Assembly (NCBI RefSeq): GCF_001808185.1
Contig: NZ_CP017668.1
Span: forward strand, 2,728,001-2,792,000
Direction: 5' to 3'
Length of the DNA stretch: 64,000 nucleotides
From: Jeongeupia sp. USM3
Lineage (GTDB): Bacteria; Pseudomonadota; Gammaproteobacteria; Burkholderiales; Chitinibacteraceae
Shown here: positions 7,901-15,723 of the stretch, in pieces
Numbering within the stretch: position 1 is the first letter of the stretch
How the letters are laid out: every line of letters begins with the position of its first letter
Notes under the pieces: model-generated
What the model was told of the DNA's origin: nothing
The model's database searches: none
Seen by the model: only the letters and a program-made list of their open reading frames with translations
Translations under genes and position numbers: made by a program

Positions 7901-9130
7901 TTACCTCAATGCGGCGAGCGGCACGAAGTCGACGGCGTCGCCGTCGGCGACCGTCGCTCCTTCGGGGATGACGACGAGGCCGTCGGCCCAGACCACCGAC
8001 GTCAGTACGCCCGATCCCTGGTTCGGATAGAGCACGGCGCGGCCGTTTTCGAGCCGCGCGCGCAGGTATTCGCGGCGGTTGCCGGCGCGGCCGATCGCGA
8101 AACCGGCCGGAACCCTGACGGCCTGCACCGGTGCTTCTCCGCCGACGCGAGCGGCGAGGAAGGGCCGGACGAAGAGCAGGAAGGTGATGTAGCTCGACAC
8201 CGGGTTGCCGGGCAGGCCGATGAAGTCGGCGCCCGGGTCGGACCCGGTCTCACCGCCGGAGCCGGCGCGGACCTCGCCGGCGGGGATGCGGCCGAAGGCG
8301 AACGGCTTGCCGGGCTTGATCGCGATCTTCCACAGCGACAGCGCGCCGAGCGATTCGACCGCCGCCTTGACGTGGTCCTCTTCACCGACCGAGACGCCGC
8401 CGGTCGACAGCACGACGTCGTGCGTTGCCGCCGCGTCGGCGAGGATGTCGCGGGTGGCGGCGAACTGGTCGGGCACGATGCCGAGGTCGTCGACGATGCA
8501 GCCGGCGTCCGTCAGCAGCGCCGAGATCGCATAGCGGTTCGAGTTGTAGATCTTGCCCGGTGCCAGCGGCGCGCCGGGCTCGACCAGTTCGTTGCCGGTC
8601 GACAGCAGCGCGACGCGCAGCTGCCTCATGACCCCGACGCGCGCGACGCCGACGGCGGCCAGCAGGCCGAGCTCGGCCGCGCCGAGCCGGGTGCCGGCTT
8701 TGATCACGGCGGCGCCGGCCATCACGTCCTCGCCGCGCCGGCGGATGTGCTGACCGGTCCGCAGCGGTGTGCCGATGCTGAGAATGCCGCCCTCGACGGC
8801 GCAGTCTTCCTGCATCGCGACCGCGTTGGTGCCGTCGGGTACCGGTGCGCCGGTGAAGATGCGCGCGGCCTCGCCGGGCGCCAGCGCGTCGCCGGTATCG
8901 CCGGCAGCGATGCGCTGGACGACGCTGAACGTCGCGCCGGGGCCAAAGTCGGCGACGTTGAGCGCGTAACCGTCCATGGCGCTGTTGTCGAAGCCGGGGA
9001 CGGCCAGCGTCGAGACGACGTCGGCGGCGAGCGTGCGGCCCAGCGCCGCACCCAGCGGCAGTGTTTCGGTGTCGGTAATGCGGCGGGCGCCGCCCAGCAA
9101 CTGGGCGAGTGCCTGATCAACGGTCAGCAT
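7901..9130 (-). CDS. moeA: molybdopterin molybdenumtransferase MoeA
   Basis: Inserts molybdate into adenylylated molybdopterin. It has 409 residues from the chosen ATG (MLTVDQALAQLLG), which matches the usual N-terminus and overlaps the mobB end by 14 bases. Family motifs include FDNSAMDGYAL, the LLSTGNELVEPG domain III segment, STGGVSVGEEDHV and LPGNPVSSY. The C-terminal beta domain has GSGVLTSVVWADGLVVIP. An extra Gly/Pro-rich loop of about 20 residues (AGEVRAGSGGETGSDPGAD) stands between AFGRI and FIGLPGNP, where E. coli MoeA is shorter. Confidence 0.95.
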   Translation of the reverse strand: MLTVDQALAQLLGGARRITDTETLPLGAALGRTLAADVVSTLAVPGFDNSAMDGYALNVADFGPGATFSVVQRIAAGDTGDALAPGEAARIFTGAPVPDGTNAVAMQEDCAVEGGILSIGTPLRTGQHIRRRGEDVMAGAAVIKAGTRLGAAELGLLAAVGVARVGVMRQLRVALLSTGNELVEPGAPLAPGKIYNSNRYAISALLTDAGCIVDDLGIVPDQFAATRDILADAAATHDVVLSTGGVSVGEEDHVKAAVESLGALSLWKIAIKPGKPFAFGRIPAGEVRAGSGGETGSDPGADFIGLPGNPVSSYITFLLFVRPFLAARVGGEAPVQAVRVPAGFAIGRAGNRREYLRARLENGRAVLYPNQGSGVLTSVVWADGLVVIPEGATVADGDAVDFVPLAALR

Positions 9131-9656
9131 GGTGGTCCAGGGGCGGCAGGGTGAGTGACAGGTGGCGGGCAATGAAGCCGGCAATCGCGCCGGCGTCGTT
9201 CAGGTCGAGCAGCGGCAGTCCGTGATCAATCGGCATCTCGACCGGGCCGTCGCTGGCGACGGCGACGATGAACGGGTCGTCCGGGTGCAGCAGCGGCTTG
9301 CCGGTGGCGGCACGCCAGACTTCGAGCTTCGGGATGGCTTCGCGCTTGAAACCTTCGACCAGGGTCAGGTCGGCCGGCGACAGCCGGGCGAGTTGCTCGG
9401 CGAGCGCCGGTTCGGGCTGGTCACGCAGCTCGTGGACGATCGCGTAGCGGTAGGGCGATGCGACCAGCACCTCGCCGGCGCCGGCGGCGCGAAAGCGCGC
9501 GCTGTCCTTGCCCGGCGGCTCGAGTTCGAGATCGTGGTGCGAGTGCTTGATCGCGTTGACCTTCAGGCCGAGGGCGCTGAAGTGGGCGATCAGCCGCTCG
9601 GTCAGCGTGGTCTTGCCGCTGCCGGAGTAACCGACGATGCCGAAGACGCGCGCCAT
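9117..9656 (-). CDS. mobB: molybdopterin-guanine dinucleotide biosynthesis adapter MobB
   Basis: GTP-binding adapter that assists MobA in making the MGD cofactor. It has 179 residues from the chosen start. A Walker A loop GYSGSGKTTL lies at about 8-17, followed by the typical AIKHSHHDLELEPPGKDSARFR segment and LVEGFKREAIPKLEV. The start overlaps the moaA stop by one base (TGATG), and its end overlaps moeA. Confidence 0.94.
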   Translation of the reverse strand: MARVFGIVGYSGSGKTTLTERLIAHFSALGLKVNAIKHSHHDLELEPPGKDSARFRAAGAGEVLVASPYRYAIVHELRDQPEPALAEQLARLSPADLTLVEGFKREAIPKLEVWRAATGKPLLHPDDPFIVAVASDGPVEMPIDHGLPLLDLNDAGAIAGFIARHLSLTLPPLDHHADR

Positions 9657-10660
9657 CAACCGCCCGTCTGCGACATGAAACGCACGAGCTTGGTCGGTGC
9701 CTCGGTGAACTCGTGGCGCTCGGGCTTGAGTTCGATCGCCCGGGCGATCGCCGCGTCGAGGTCGGCATCGCTGCAGCCGGCGCGCAGCATCGGGCGGAAC
9801 TCGAATTTCTCTTCCTGCCCGAGGCACAGGTAGAGCGTGCCGTCGACCGACAGCCGGACGCGGTTGCAGGTGGCACAGAAATGCTGCGAGATCGGCGTGA
9901 TGAAACCGACGCGGCCGCTGCCGTCGGGAGTTTTCCAGTAGCGCGCCGGGCCGCCGCCGAGTTCGTCGGCTTCGGGAGTCAGGCCGAAACGCTCGACGAG
10001 TCGTGCGCGCACCGGCGCGAGGTCGAGGTACTGGGCGTTGCGGCCGGTGTCGCCCATCGGCATCGTTTCGATCAGCCGCAGGATGAAGCCGTGCCGCATC
10101 GCGAACTCGGTCATCCGTTCGATCTCGGCTTCGTTGACGCCCTTCATCGCGACCATATTGAGCTTGATCGGCGCAAAGCCTTCGTCGCGCGCGGCCATGA
10201 TGCCGGCAAGGCTGGCGTCGAAGGCGTCGCGGCCGGCGAGCTTTTCATAGCAGCCGCGGTCGAGCGTATCGAGGCTGATGTTGAGGCGGTCGACGCCGGC
10301 GGCGCGCAGCGCGCGGGCGTGGCGGACCAGCTGGGTGGCGTTGGTCGACAGCGACAGGTCGTCGAGGCCGTCGAGCGCCTTGAGCCGGCCGGCGAGGTCG
10401 GCAAGGTTGCGGCGCAGCAGCGGCTCGCCACCGGTGAGGCGGACGCGGGCGACGCCGGCGCGCACGAAGGCGGCGACGAGGCGTTCGAGCTCGTCGAAAC
10501 TCAGCCAGTGCTCGGGCTCTTCGAAGCCGTGGAAGCCCTTGGGCATGCAGTAGCTGCAGCGCAGGTCGCAGCGATCGGTGACCGAAACGCGCAGGTAGCG
10601 GATCGAACGGCCGAAGCGGTCGATCAGCGGGCGGTTGGTGAGCTTGGGGTCGGTGAGCAT
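9656..10660 (-). CDS. moaA: GTP 3',8-cyclase MoaA
   Basis: Radical SAM enzyme that catalyses the first step of Moco synthesis. It has 334 residues. The SAM cluster motif is CDLRCSYC near residue 30. The second Fe-S cluster near the C-terminus shows CATCNR and a later Cys in LYLCLGQ. The chain ends in Gly-Gly as required in MoaA. The chosen ATG has a strong purine-rich site (GAGGAGGAGGCA) directly upstream; the longer in-frame extension lacks conservation. It is the first gene of the Moco-narXL operon. Confidence 0.97.
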   Translation of the reverse strand: MLTDPKLTNRPLIDRFGRSIRYLRVSVTDRCDLRCSYCMPKGFHGFEEPEHWLSFDELERLVAAFVRAGVARVRLTGGEPLLRRNLADLAGRLKALDGLDDLSLSTNATQLVRHARALRAAGVDRLNISLDTLDRGCYEKLAGRDAFDASLAGIMAARDEGFAPIKLNMVAMKGVNEAEIERMTEFAMRHGFILRLIETMPMGDTGRNAQYLDLAPVRARLVERFGLTPEADELGGGPARYWKTPDGSGRVGFITPISQHFCATCNRVRLSVDGTLYLCLGQEEKFEFRPMLRAGCSDADLDAAIARAIELKPERHEFTEAPTKLVRFMSQTGG

Positions 10661-10732
10661 TGCCTCCTCCTCATGCTGCCATTCTAGGCGGATCGTGGGG
10701 CAAGGGCTGTTCGCCTGTCGATGCAGGCAGGC

Positions 10733-10748
10733 TAGTCCATTTGGACTA
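10733..10748. promoter_or_regulatory. 16-base palindrome upstream of moaA
   Basis: TAGTCCATTTGGACTA is a perfect inverted repeat (7-bp arms, 2-base centre) 73 bases upstream of the moaA start. Its position and symmetry suggest an operator for the Moco operon. No known regulator consensus was recognised. Confidence 0.45.
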
Positions 10749-10790
10749 TACACCGGTCATTTTATGCCGCTGCGCTGCGGCTGTGGATAA

Positions 10791-10822
10791 GCAATCGCCC
10801 CGGTGGGGGCCGGGGCGATTGC
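10791..10822. terminator. GC-rich hairpin without a clear T-tract
   Basis: GCAATCGCCCC and GGGGCGATTGC form an 11-bp stem around a 10-base loop between moaA and the parvulin gene. No poly-T follows on either strand, so it may be a weak terminator or another structural element. Confidence 0.4.
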
Positions 10823-10844
10823 ATGTGGGATGCGAAGCCATTCC

Positions 10845-10966
10845 AATAGGCGAGTGAGCCAAAGCAGTTTGTTCCCGCCCGAAGCGCAGGAACCGGAATG
10901 GACGGGCGGTCCATGAGGATTCCGAGCATCGGACGGGGACAAAATGCGCAGGCGTAACCGCCTAAT
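10845..10966 (-). repeat. 3'-UTR nested palindrome element, copy A
   Basis: This imperfect long hairpin has a conserved core (on the minus strand GCTCGGAATCCTCATGGAC, then GTCCATTCCGGTTCCTGCGC). It begins seven bases after the parvulin stop codon and is co-oriented with that gene. It is closely similar to the copy behind purM and more distantly to those behind sspA and ubiX. It fills most of the 310-base gap between the parvulin gene and moaA; the rest holds only the hairpin and palindrome listed separately. Confidence 0.75.
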
Positions 10967-10973
10967 GGGGGGC

Positions 10974-11705
10974 TTAGCCGGCGGCCTTGAGGTCGTAGCC
11001 CTGGATGTCGGCGGCTTCGACCAGACCCTGCAGGTAGGTGTGCATCGCGCGGCGCGCTTCCATCTCGGTCAGGTAGGCGGTCAGGCGTTCCTTGACCTCG
11101 TCGAAGCCGACGCTGGCGCCTTCGGTCTTCTTGCCGGCCTTGATGATGTGCAGGCCGAACTGGGTTTCGACCAGCTCCTTGGCCAGCTCGCCTTCGCCGA
11201 GCGCGAACGCGGCCTGCTCGAACTCCGGCACCATCTGGCCGCGGCCGAACGCACCGAGTGCGCCGCCTTGCTGGCCCGACGGGCAGGCAGACAGTTCCTT
11301 GGCGCGGGTTTCGAACAGGTGCGGCGCGAGGCGCAGTTCCATCAGCACCTGTTCGGCCTTGCCGCGCAGCAGCGCAGCCGGCGTTTCCGGCGTGGACTTG
11401 AACAGGATGTGGCTGGCTTCGACCTGCTCGCCCTGGACGAAGGCTTGCGGGTTGGCATCGTAGAAGGCGCGGGCCTGGGCTTCGTCGACCTTCGGCGCCT
11501 CGATTTCCTGGCCGAGCAGCTCGCCGACGGCTTCCTGCGGGTCGGCGGCTTCGATGCCCTTGGCGCGCGCGCGCTGGGTCAGCAGTTCGCGCAGGATCAG
11601 TTCCTGAACGGTGGCGTCGACCGGGCTCGGCGCGTCCTGGTGGTGCGGCAGTTCCGCTTCGATCTGTGCATCGGTGATTTCAACGCCGTTGACGAGAATG
11701 GCCAT
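10974..11705 (-). CDS. parvulin-type peptidyl-prolyl isomerase (PpiC/NifM-like)
   Basis: A 243-residue peptidyl-prolyl cis-trans isomerase. It has an N-terminal helical SurA-like part (about 1-90) and a rotamase domain (about 95-205) with VEASHILFKS, QQGGALGAFGRGQMVPEFEQAAFAL and TQFGLHIIKAG. There is no signal peptide, so it appears cytoplasmic, unlike SurA or PrsA. The layout resembles NifM-type parvulins, but no nif genes are near. It lies downstream of hisD, separated by a terminator and a hairpin element, so it is probably a separate unit. Confidence 0.88.
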   Translation of the reverse strand: MAILVNGVEITDAQIEAELPHHQDAPSPVDATVQELILRELLTQRARAKGIEAADPQEAVGELLGQEIEAPKVDEAQARAFYDANPQAFVQGEQVEASHILFKSTPETPAALLRGKAEQVLMELRLAPHLFETRAKELSACPSGQQGGALGAFGRGQMVPEFEQAAFALGEGELAKELVETQFGLHIIKAGKKTEGASVGFDEVKERLTAYLTEMEARRAMHTYLQGLVEAADIQGYDLKAAG

Positions 11706-11730
11706 GGATCAGGTCCTGTCTGTAGATAGT

Positions 11731-11756
11731 AAAAAGCCGCGACATCGGTCGCGGCC
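11731..11756 (-). terminator. Rho-independent terminator downstream of hisD
   Basis: GCCGCGAC/GTCGCGGC stem with a four-base loop, followed on the minus strand by TTTTT. It lies just upstream of the parvulin start and ends transcription arriving from hisD. Confidence 0.8.
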
Positions 11757-11814
11757 TGTCATGGATTGCATGTCGGGCCGATTAACCCGATTACAAGAGG
11801 GGGGATTGGCCCGG

Positions 11815-11915
11815 CCGAGCAAATCCAGTGCAACGATGCTGGCAAGGCGTGCGAGCGCAGACAGTACAAGCTAGTACGGCAAGCGAGCGCAACGCAGCCA
11901 GCAGGATTTGCTTGG
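11815..11915. repeat. inverted-repeat element between hisD and the parvulin gene
   Basis: Outer arms GAGCAAATCC and GGATTTGCTT flank an inner pair of similar blocks (GTGCGAGCGCAGACAGTAC and GTACGGCAAGCGAGCGCAACGC) around CTAG. The whole can fold into one hairpin of about 100 bases. It resembles dispersed REP-like elements, and no second copy was found here. Confidence 0.55.
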
Positions 11916-11921
11916 TCGCGC

Positions 11922-13214
11922 CTATTTCAGCCGCAGCTCGGCGGCGTTCGCGTGTGCCGTCAGCCCTTCGCCGTGCGCCAGCGTTGCGGCGACGCGGCCG
12001 AGCGTCTGTGCGCCGGCCTCGGACACCATGATCAGGCTCGAGCGCTTCTGGAAGTCGTAGACGCCAAGCGGGCTGGAGAAGCGCGCGCTGCGTGCGGTCG
12101 GCAGCACGTGATTCGGCCCGGCACAGTAGTCGCCGAGGCTCTCGGACGTGAACTTGCCCATGAAGATCGCACCGGCGTGGCGCAGCTTTTCGACCCAGGC
12201 CTTCGGATCGGCGACCTGCAGTTCAAGGTGCTCCGGCGCGATCCGGTTCGAGATCGCACACGCCTCGTCGAGGTCGGCGACGTGGATCAGCGCCCCGCGG
12301 TTTTTCAGCGACGCGGCGATGATGTCGCGGCGCGGCTGGCCCGGCAGCAGTTTCTCGATGCTGGCGGCGACGGCATCGATGTATGCCGCATCCGGGCACA
12401 GCAGGATCGCCTGGGCGATTTCGTCGTGTTCGGCCTGGCTGAACAAATCGATCGCCACCCAGTCCGGATCGGTGCTGCCGTCGCACAGCACGAGGATTTC
12501 CGACGGGCCGGCGACCATGTCGATGCCGACGACACCGAACACCGCACGCTTGGCGCTGGCGACGTAGGCGTTGCCCGGGCCGGTGATCTTGTCGACCTGC
12601 GGCACGGTCTGCGTGCCGTAGGCGAGCGCACCGACGGCCTGCGCACCGCCGACGGTGAACGCGCGCGACACGCCCGCGACATAAGCGGCGGCCAGCACCA
12701 GATCGTTGCGCTCGCCCTTCGGCGTCGGCACGACCATGATGATTTCGGCCACACCGGCGACGTGGGCCGGAATCGCGTTCATCAGCACCGACGACGGATA
12801 CGCGGCCTTGCCGCCGGGCACGTAGATGCCGACGCGGTCGAGCGCGGTGATCTGCTGGCCGAGCAGCGTGCCATCTTCGTCCTCGTAGCTCCACGAACTC
12901 ATCTTCTGGTGTTCGTGGTAGCTGCGCACGCGGCGGGCGGCGAAGCTCAGTGCGTCCTTCTGCACCTGCGGCAGCCGCTCGAACGCGGCCTTGAGTTCGT
13001 CCTGCGTCAGCTCGAGCGCGGTCATGTCCTTCACCGACGTGCCGTCGAAACGGTTGGTGTACTCGACCACGGCGGCATCGCCGCGCGCTTTCACGTCGGC
13101 AAGGATGGCGGCGACGCGGGCGTCGACCTCGGGGTCCTGCGAGGTTTCGAACGCCAGCAGCGCGGCGAGTTCGGATTCGAAGTCTTTGGTGCGGGTGTCG
13201 AGGCGGCGGATCAT
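11922..13214 (-). CDS. hisD: histidinol dehydrogenase HisD
   Basis: Catalyses the last two steps of histidine synthesis, the NAD-dependent oxidation of histidinol to histidine. It has 430 residues, the usual family size. Recognisable parts are YVPGGKAAYPSSVLMN, GPSEILVLCDG, the FSQAEHDE segment with the zinc-binding and catalytic Glu/His residues, and IAPEHLEL. The order hisG, DUF805 gene, hisD on this strand departs from the common hisG-hisD-hisC-hisB order; no hisC or hisB is in the window. Confidence 0.97.
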   Translation of the reverse strand: MIRRLDTRTKDFESELAALLAFETSQDPEVDARVAAILADVKARGDAAVVEYTNRFDGTSVKDMTALELTQDELKAAFERLPQVQKDALSFAARRVRSYHEHQKMSSWSYEDEDGTLLGQQITALDRVGIYVPGGKAAYPSSVLMNAIPAHVAGVAEIIMVVPTPKGERNDLVLAAAYVAGVSRAFTVGGAQAVGALAYGTQTVPQVDKITGPGNAYVASAKRAVFGVVGIDMVAGPSEILVLCDGSTDPDWVAIDLFSQAEHDEIAQAILLCPDAAYIDAVAASIEKLLPGQPRRDIIAASLKNRGALIHVADLDEACAISNRIAPEHLELQVADPKAWVEKLRHAGAIFMGKFTSESLGDYCAGPNHVLPTARSARFSSPLGVYDFQKRSSLIMVSEAGAQTLGRVAATLAHGEGLTAHANAAELRLK

Positions 13215-13285
13215 GGCGGCTCAGGCTGGACATTGGGGTTTCACCGATTATACCTGCCGTCTGCCTGTGTACGGCTTGCTGCTGC

Positions 13286-14488
13286 TCAATCCGCCTCGCG
13301 GTCGCGTTCGGCCTGTTTTTGCAGCAGTTTTTCACGCATTTCGGCATCGCTGACGTCAATACCGGCCGCGCGCAACCGTTCGGCTATTTCGTGGACTTGC
13401 GCATCGGTGATTTCGCGGCCGTGATTGTCGTAGATCTTCGGTGCATCGCCTTCCGCTGTCGTGGTTTCGCTCGCGGTCGGGTGATCGAATATCGCCTGGC
13501 GTGCTTTCGGCGATTTCAGCGCAGCTGGTAGCGTTGCGATGCCGGCGAGCAGGCACAGGGCCGCGCCGATCTGGATCAGCGCAGTCGGGGGCGCTGCCGG
13601 CGGGCCGAAGCGGTTGACTTCGGTATCGCCGGGGACCAGACACAGGCCGAGCGAAGCGAGCGAAACGCCACCCGACAGCAGCATCCCCAAACGCGGGTCG
13701 ATGGCATAGGCGACTGCGGAAAGGGCGATTGCGGCCAGGCACCACCAGCCGGAAAAGTCGAAATCATGCAGCCTGAGCATGGTAAGGCGCAGCATCAGCC
13801 AGAGTGCTCCGGCAGCAAAGGCGTAGATAAAGCCGTCGAGCAGCACCAGCAACGGTGAGCCCAGTAGCGCCGCCGCGCTAATCACCACCAACAGCGCAAG
13901 GCTGTAGGCGAGGTAGCGTATCCGGCCCAGTCGGCCATCAATGAATACACCGAGCAGCGATGGTGTAAGAAAGTCGATGTCGTCATCGGGAACCCGGCCA
14001 TTCAGTACGGGGGGTGTCGGCGCGGTGTCGCGAGCGCCCCCCGACTGCTGGGCGGCTTGGCCTGCCTGCGCTGCACGATAACGCGGCATGTCGACGCCGC
14101 AGCCCAGACACAGCGTGCGCGGTGGCTGCTGCCGTCCGCAGGCGGGGCAGGCGACGCCGTTCTCGATGGCGGGCCCGGCGGCGGGTTCGACGGTCAGGCT
14201 GGCGATGTCGAGATCATCGCTGACGATGCGCCGCTGGTGGTCGATGCCGGCCGGCGGGGGCAGCGGCTCGGCGCGGACGACGACGCCGGCACGTTTCAAA
14301 TGCGCCAGATACACCGCCGTTTCCCTGCCGGATACGCTGGGCTTGATGGTTTTGGGTGCCGTGCCGAGCAACTGGCGTGCGCGTTCGATGTCGATCTTCA
14401 GCAGCGCGGCGAGGTTGGCCGTCGCGGTTTCAGGCGATACGCCGGGCTGCAGCTCGCCGGTCAGGACGAGGCGAACGGGGTCGTGCAT
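13286..14488 (-). CDS. DUF805 membrane protein with N-terminal zinc-ribbon region
   Basis: A 400-residue multi-part protein of unknown function. The N-terminus (about 1-85) is a soluble alpha/beta segment with a pattern like ribosomal-L7/L12-type small domains (GRETAVYLAHLKRAGVVV). A possible zinc ribbon follows near 113-130 (CPACGRQ and CLGCG). The DUF805-like membrane region has about five helices between 180 and 325 and begins with DGRLGRIRYLAYSLALL. The C-terminal tail from about 345 is charged and cytoplasmic-looking (HEIAERLRAAGIDVSDAEMR). It sits between hisG and hisD, with a terminator on the hisG side, suggesting insertion into an ancestral his operon. Confidence 0.75.
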   Translation of the reverse strand: MHDPVRLVLTGELQPGVSPETATANLAALLKIDIERARQLLGTAPKTIKPSVSGRETAVYLAHLKRAGVVVRAEPLPPPAGIDHQRRIVSDDLDIASLTVEPAAGPAIENGVACPACGRQQPPRTLCLGCGVDMPRYRAAQAGQAAQQSGGARDTAPTPPVLNGRVPDDDIDFLTPSLLGVFIDGRLGRIRYLAYSLALLVVISAAALLGSPLLVLLDGFIYAFAAGALWLMLRLTMLRLHDFDFSGWWCLAAIALSAVAYAIDPRLGMLLSGGVSLASLGLCLVPGDTEVNRFGPPAAPPTALIQIGAALCLLAGIATLPAALKSPKARQAIFDHPTASETTTAEGDAPKIYDNHGREITDAQVHEIAERLRAAGIDVSDAEMREKLLQKQAERDREAD

Positions 14489-14581
14489 CGGTCGGTTCCG
14501 GTCTGGATTTATTTCCAGTGACGATATTGTTTGATTCAGTTTCGAGCAAGAAAAACGTCGACGCTTGCGGATTCATGACGC

Positions 14582-14605
14582 AAAAAAGCCGGCATTGCGC
14601 CGGCT
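14582..14605 (-). terminator. Rho-independent terminator downstream of hisG
   Basis: GCCGGC/GCCGGC stem with a five-base loop (extended by A-T pairs), followed on the minus strand by TTTTTT. It separates the mla-murA-hisG unit from the DUF805-hisD unit. Confidence 0.85.
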
Positions 14606-14629
14606 TTGCTGACGGTGGCGTGGCCGGGC

Positions 14630-15298
14630 TTACTGGCCGGTCGCGCCGGAGCCGATCGCGCTGGAGCCGATTGCACCAGCAAAGGCCTCGAGCATCGGCT
14701 GGATCCGCTCTTCCTTGAGCTTGAGTGCGGCCTGGTTGACGACGAGGCGGCTCGAAATCTCGCGGATGTGCTCGACCGCGACGAGGTCGTTGGCCTTGAG
14801 CGTGCCGCCGGTCGATACGAGGTCGACGATGGCGTCGGCGAGGCCGACCAGCGGGGCGAGCTCCATCGAGCCATAGAGCTTGATGATGTCGACATGAACG
14901 CCCTTGGCGGCGAAGTGCTCGCGCGCCTGCTGGACGTACTTGGTCGCGATCTTCAGCCGTGCGCCCTGGCGCACGGCGCCGTCGTAGTCGAAGCCGTTGC
15001 GCGTGGCGACCATCAGCCGGCACCGGGCGATCTCGAGGTCGAGCGGCTGGTACAGGCCGGCGCCGCCGTGCTCGATCAGCACGTCGCGGCCGGCAACGCC
15101 GAGGTCGGCTGCGCCGTACTCGACATAGGTCGGCACGTCGCTGGCGCGGACGATGATCAGCCGCACGTCGTCGCGGTTGGTGCCGATGATGAGCTTGCGG
15201 CTCGCTTCCGGGTCTTCGGCCGGGGTGATGCCGGCGGCGGCGAGCAGCGGCAGCGTTTCTTCGAAAATGCGTCCCTTGGACAGCGCGATCGTGATCAT
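14630..15298 (-). CDS. hisG: ATP phosphoribosyltransferase catalytic subunit HisG (short form)
   Basis: Condenses ATP and PRPP in the first step of histidine synthesis. The protein has 222 residues and lacks the C-terminal regulatory domain of the long form. It should therefore need a HisZ subunit, which is not in the window. It begins MITIALSKGRIFEETLPLL. Further motifs are YVEYGAADLGVAGRDVL and the PRPP-binding-type DAIVDLVSTGGTLKANDL. It follows a DUF4870 gene by seven bases at the end of the murA unit. Confidence 0.95.
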   Translation of the reverse strand: MITIALSKGRIFEETLPLLAAAGITPAEDPEASRKLIIGTNRDDVRLIIVRASDVPTYVEYGAADLGVAGRDVLIEHGGAGLYQPLDLEIARCRLMVATRNGFDYDGAVRQGARLKIATKYVQQAREHFAAKGVHVDIIKLYGSMELAPLVGLADAIVDLVSTGGTLKANDLVAVEHIREISSRLVVNQAALKLKEERIQPMLEAFAGAIGSSAIGSGATGQ

Positions 15299-15305
15299 CG
15301 CAGGC

Positions 15306-15710
15306 TCACTTGAAGAGTTTAATGGTCAGCGGGTATTTGGACTGCCAGCCATTGATGGCCTTGGCGCCTTCCCACATCGAGAAGATGGTCGAGCCGATCG
15401 CAACCCACCAGATCAGGAGCATCGAGTGCAGCGCAAAGCCGGCGATCATCGCGAACAGGTAGAGGCTGCCCATCAGCAGCTGGAAGTTGACCGCCTGCAC
15501 CGCATGCTGTTCGACGAACTCCGAATGGACACGGGCGAACTGCAGGATCAGGAAGGGGATCACCAGCGCGAGGATGGGCATCGGCAGGTAGGGAATCCAG
15601 AACAGCCCGGCCAGATGTGCGAGCGCGGCAAAGCCCTTTTCGACCGGCTGCGGCGGACGCGGCTTGCCGTCGTTGTCGTCGCCGCGGGGTTTGGGGTTGA
15701 GCGTCAGCAT
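15306..15710 (-). CDS. DUF4870-family small membrane protein
   Basis: A 134-residue integral membrane protein with three to four hydrophobic segments (about 27-60, 78-97, 98-116) and a charged N-terminal tail. The EQHAVQAVNFQL segment is typical of DUF4870/Tic20-like proteins. Function is unknown. It lies between murA (13-base gap) and hisG (seven-base gap), apparently in the same transcript. Confidence 0.75.
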   Translation of the reverse strand: MLTLNPKPRGDDNDGKPRPPQPVEKGFAALAHLAGLFWIPYLPMPILALVIPFLILQFARVHSEFVEQHAVQAVNFQLLMGSLYLFAMIAGFALHSMLLIWWVAIGSTIFSMWEGAKAINGWQSKYPLTIKLFK

Positions 15711-15723
15711 GCGGTCATCCGGT

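Noticed and set aside
10661..10790. Moco riboswitch upstream of moaA
   Set aside because: The conserved long multi-stem Moco motif could not be found; only a short palindrome is present.
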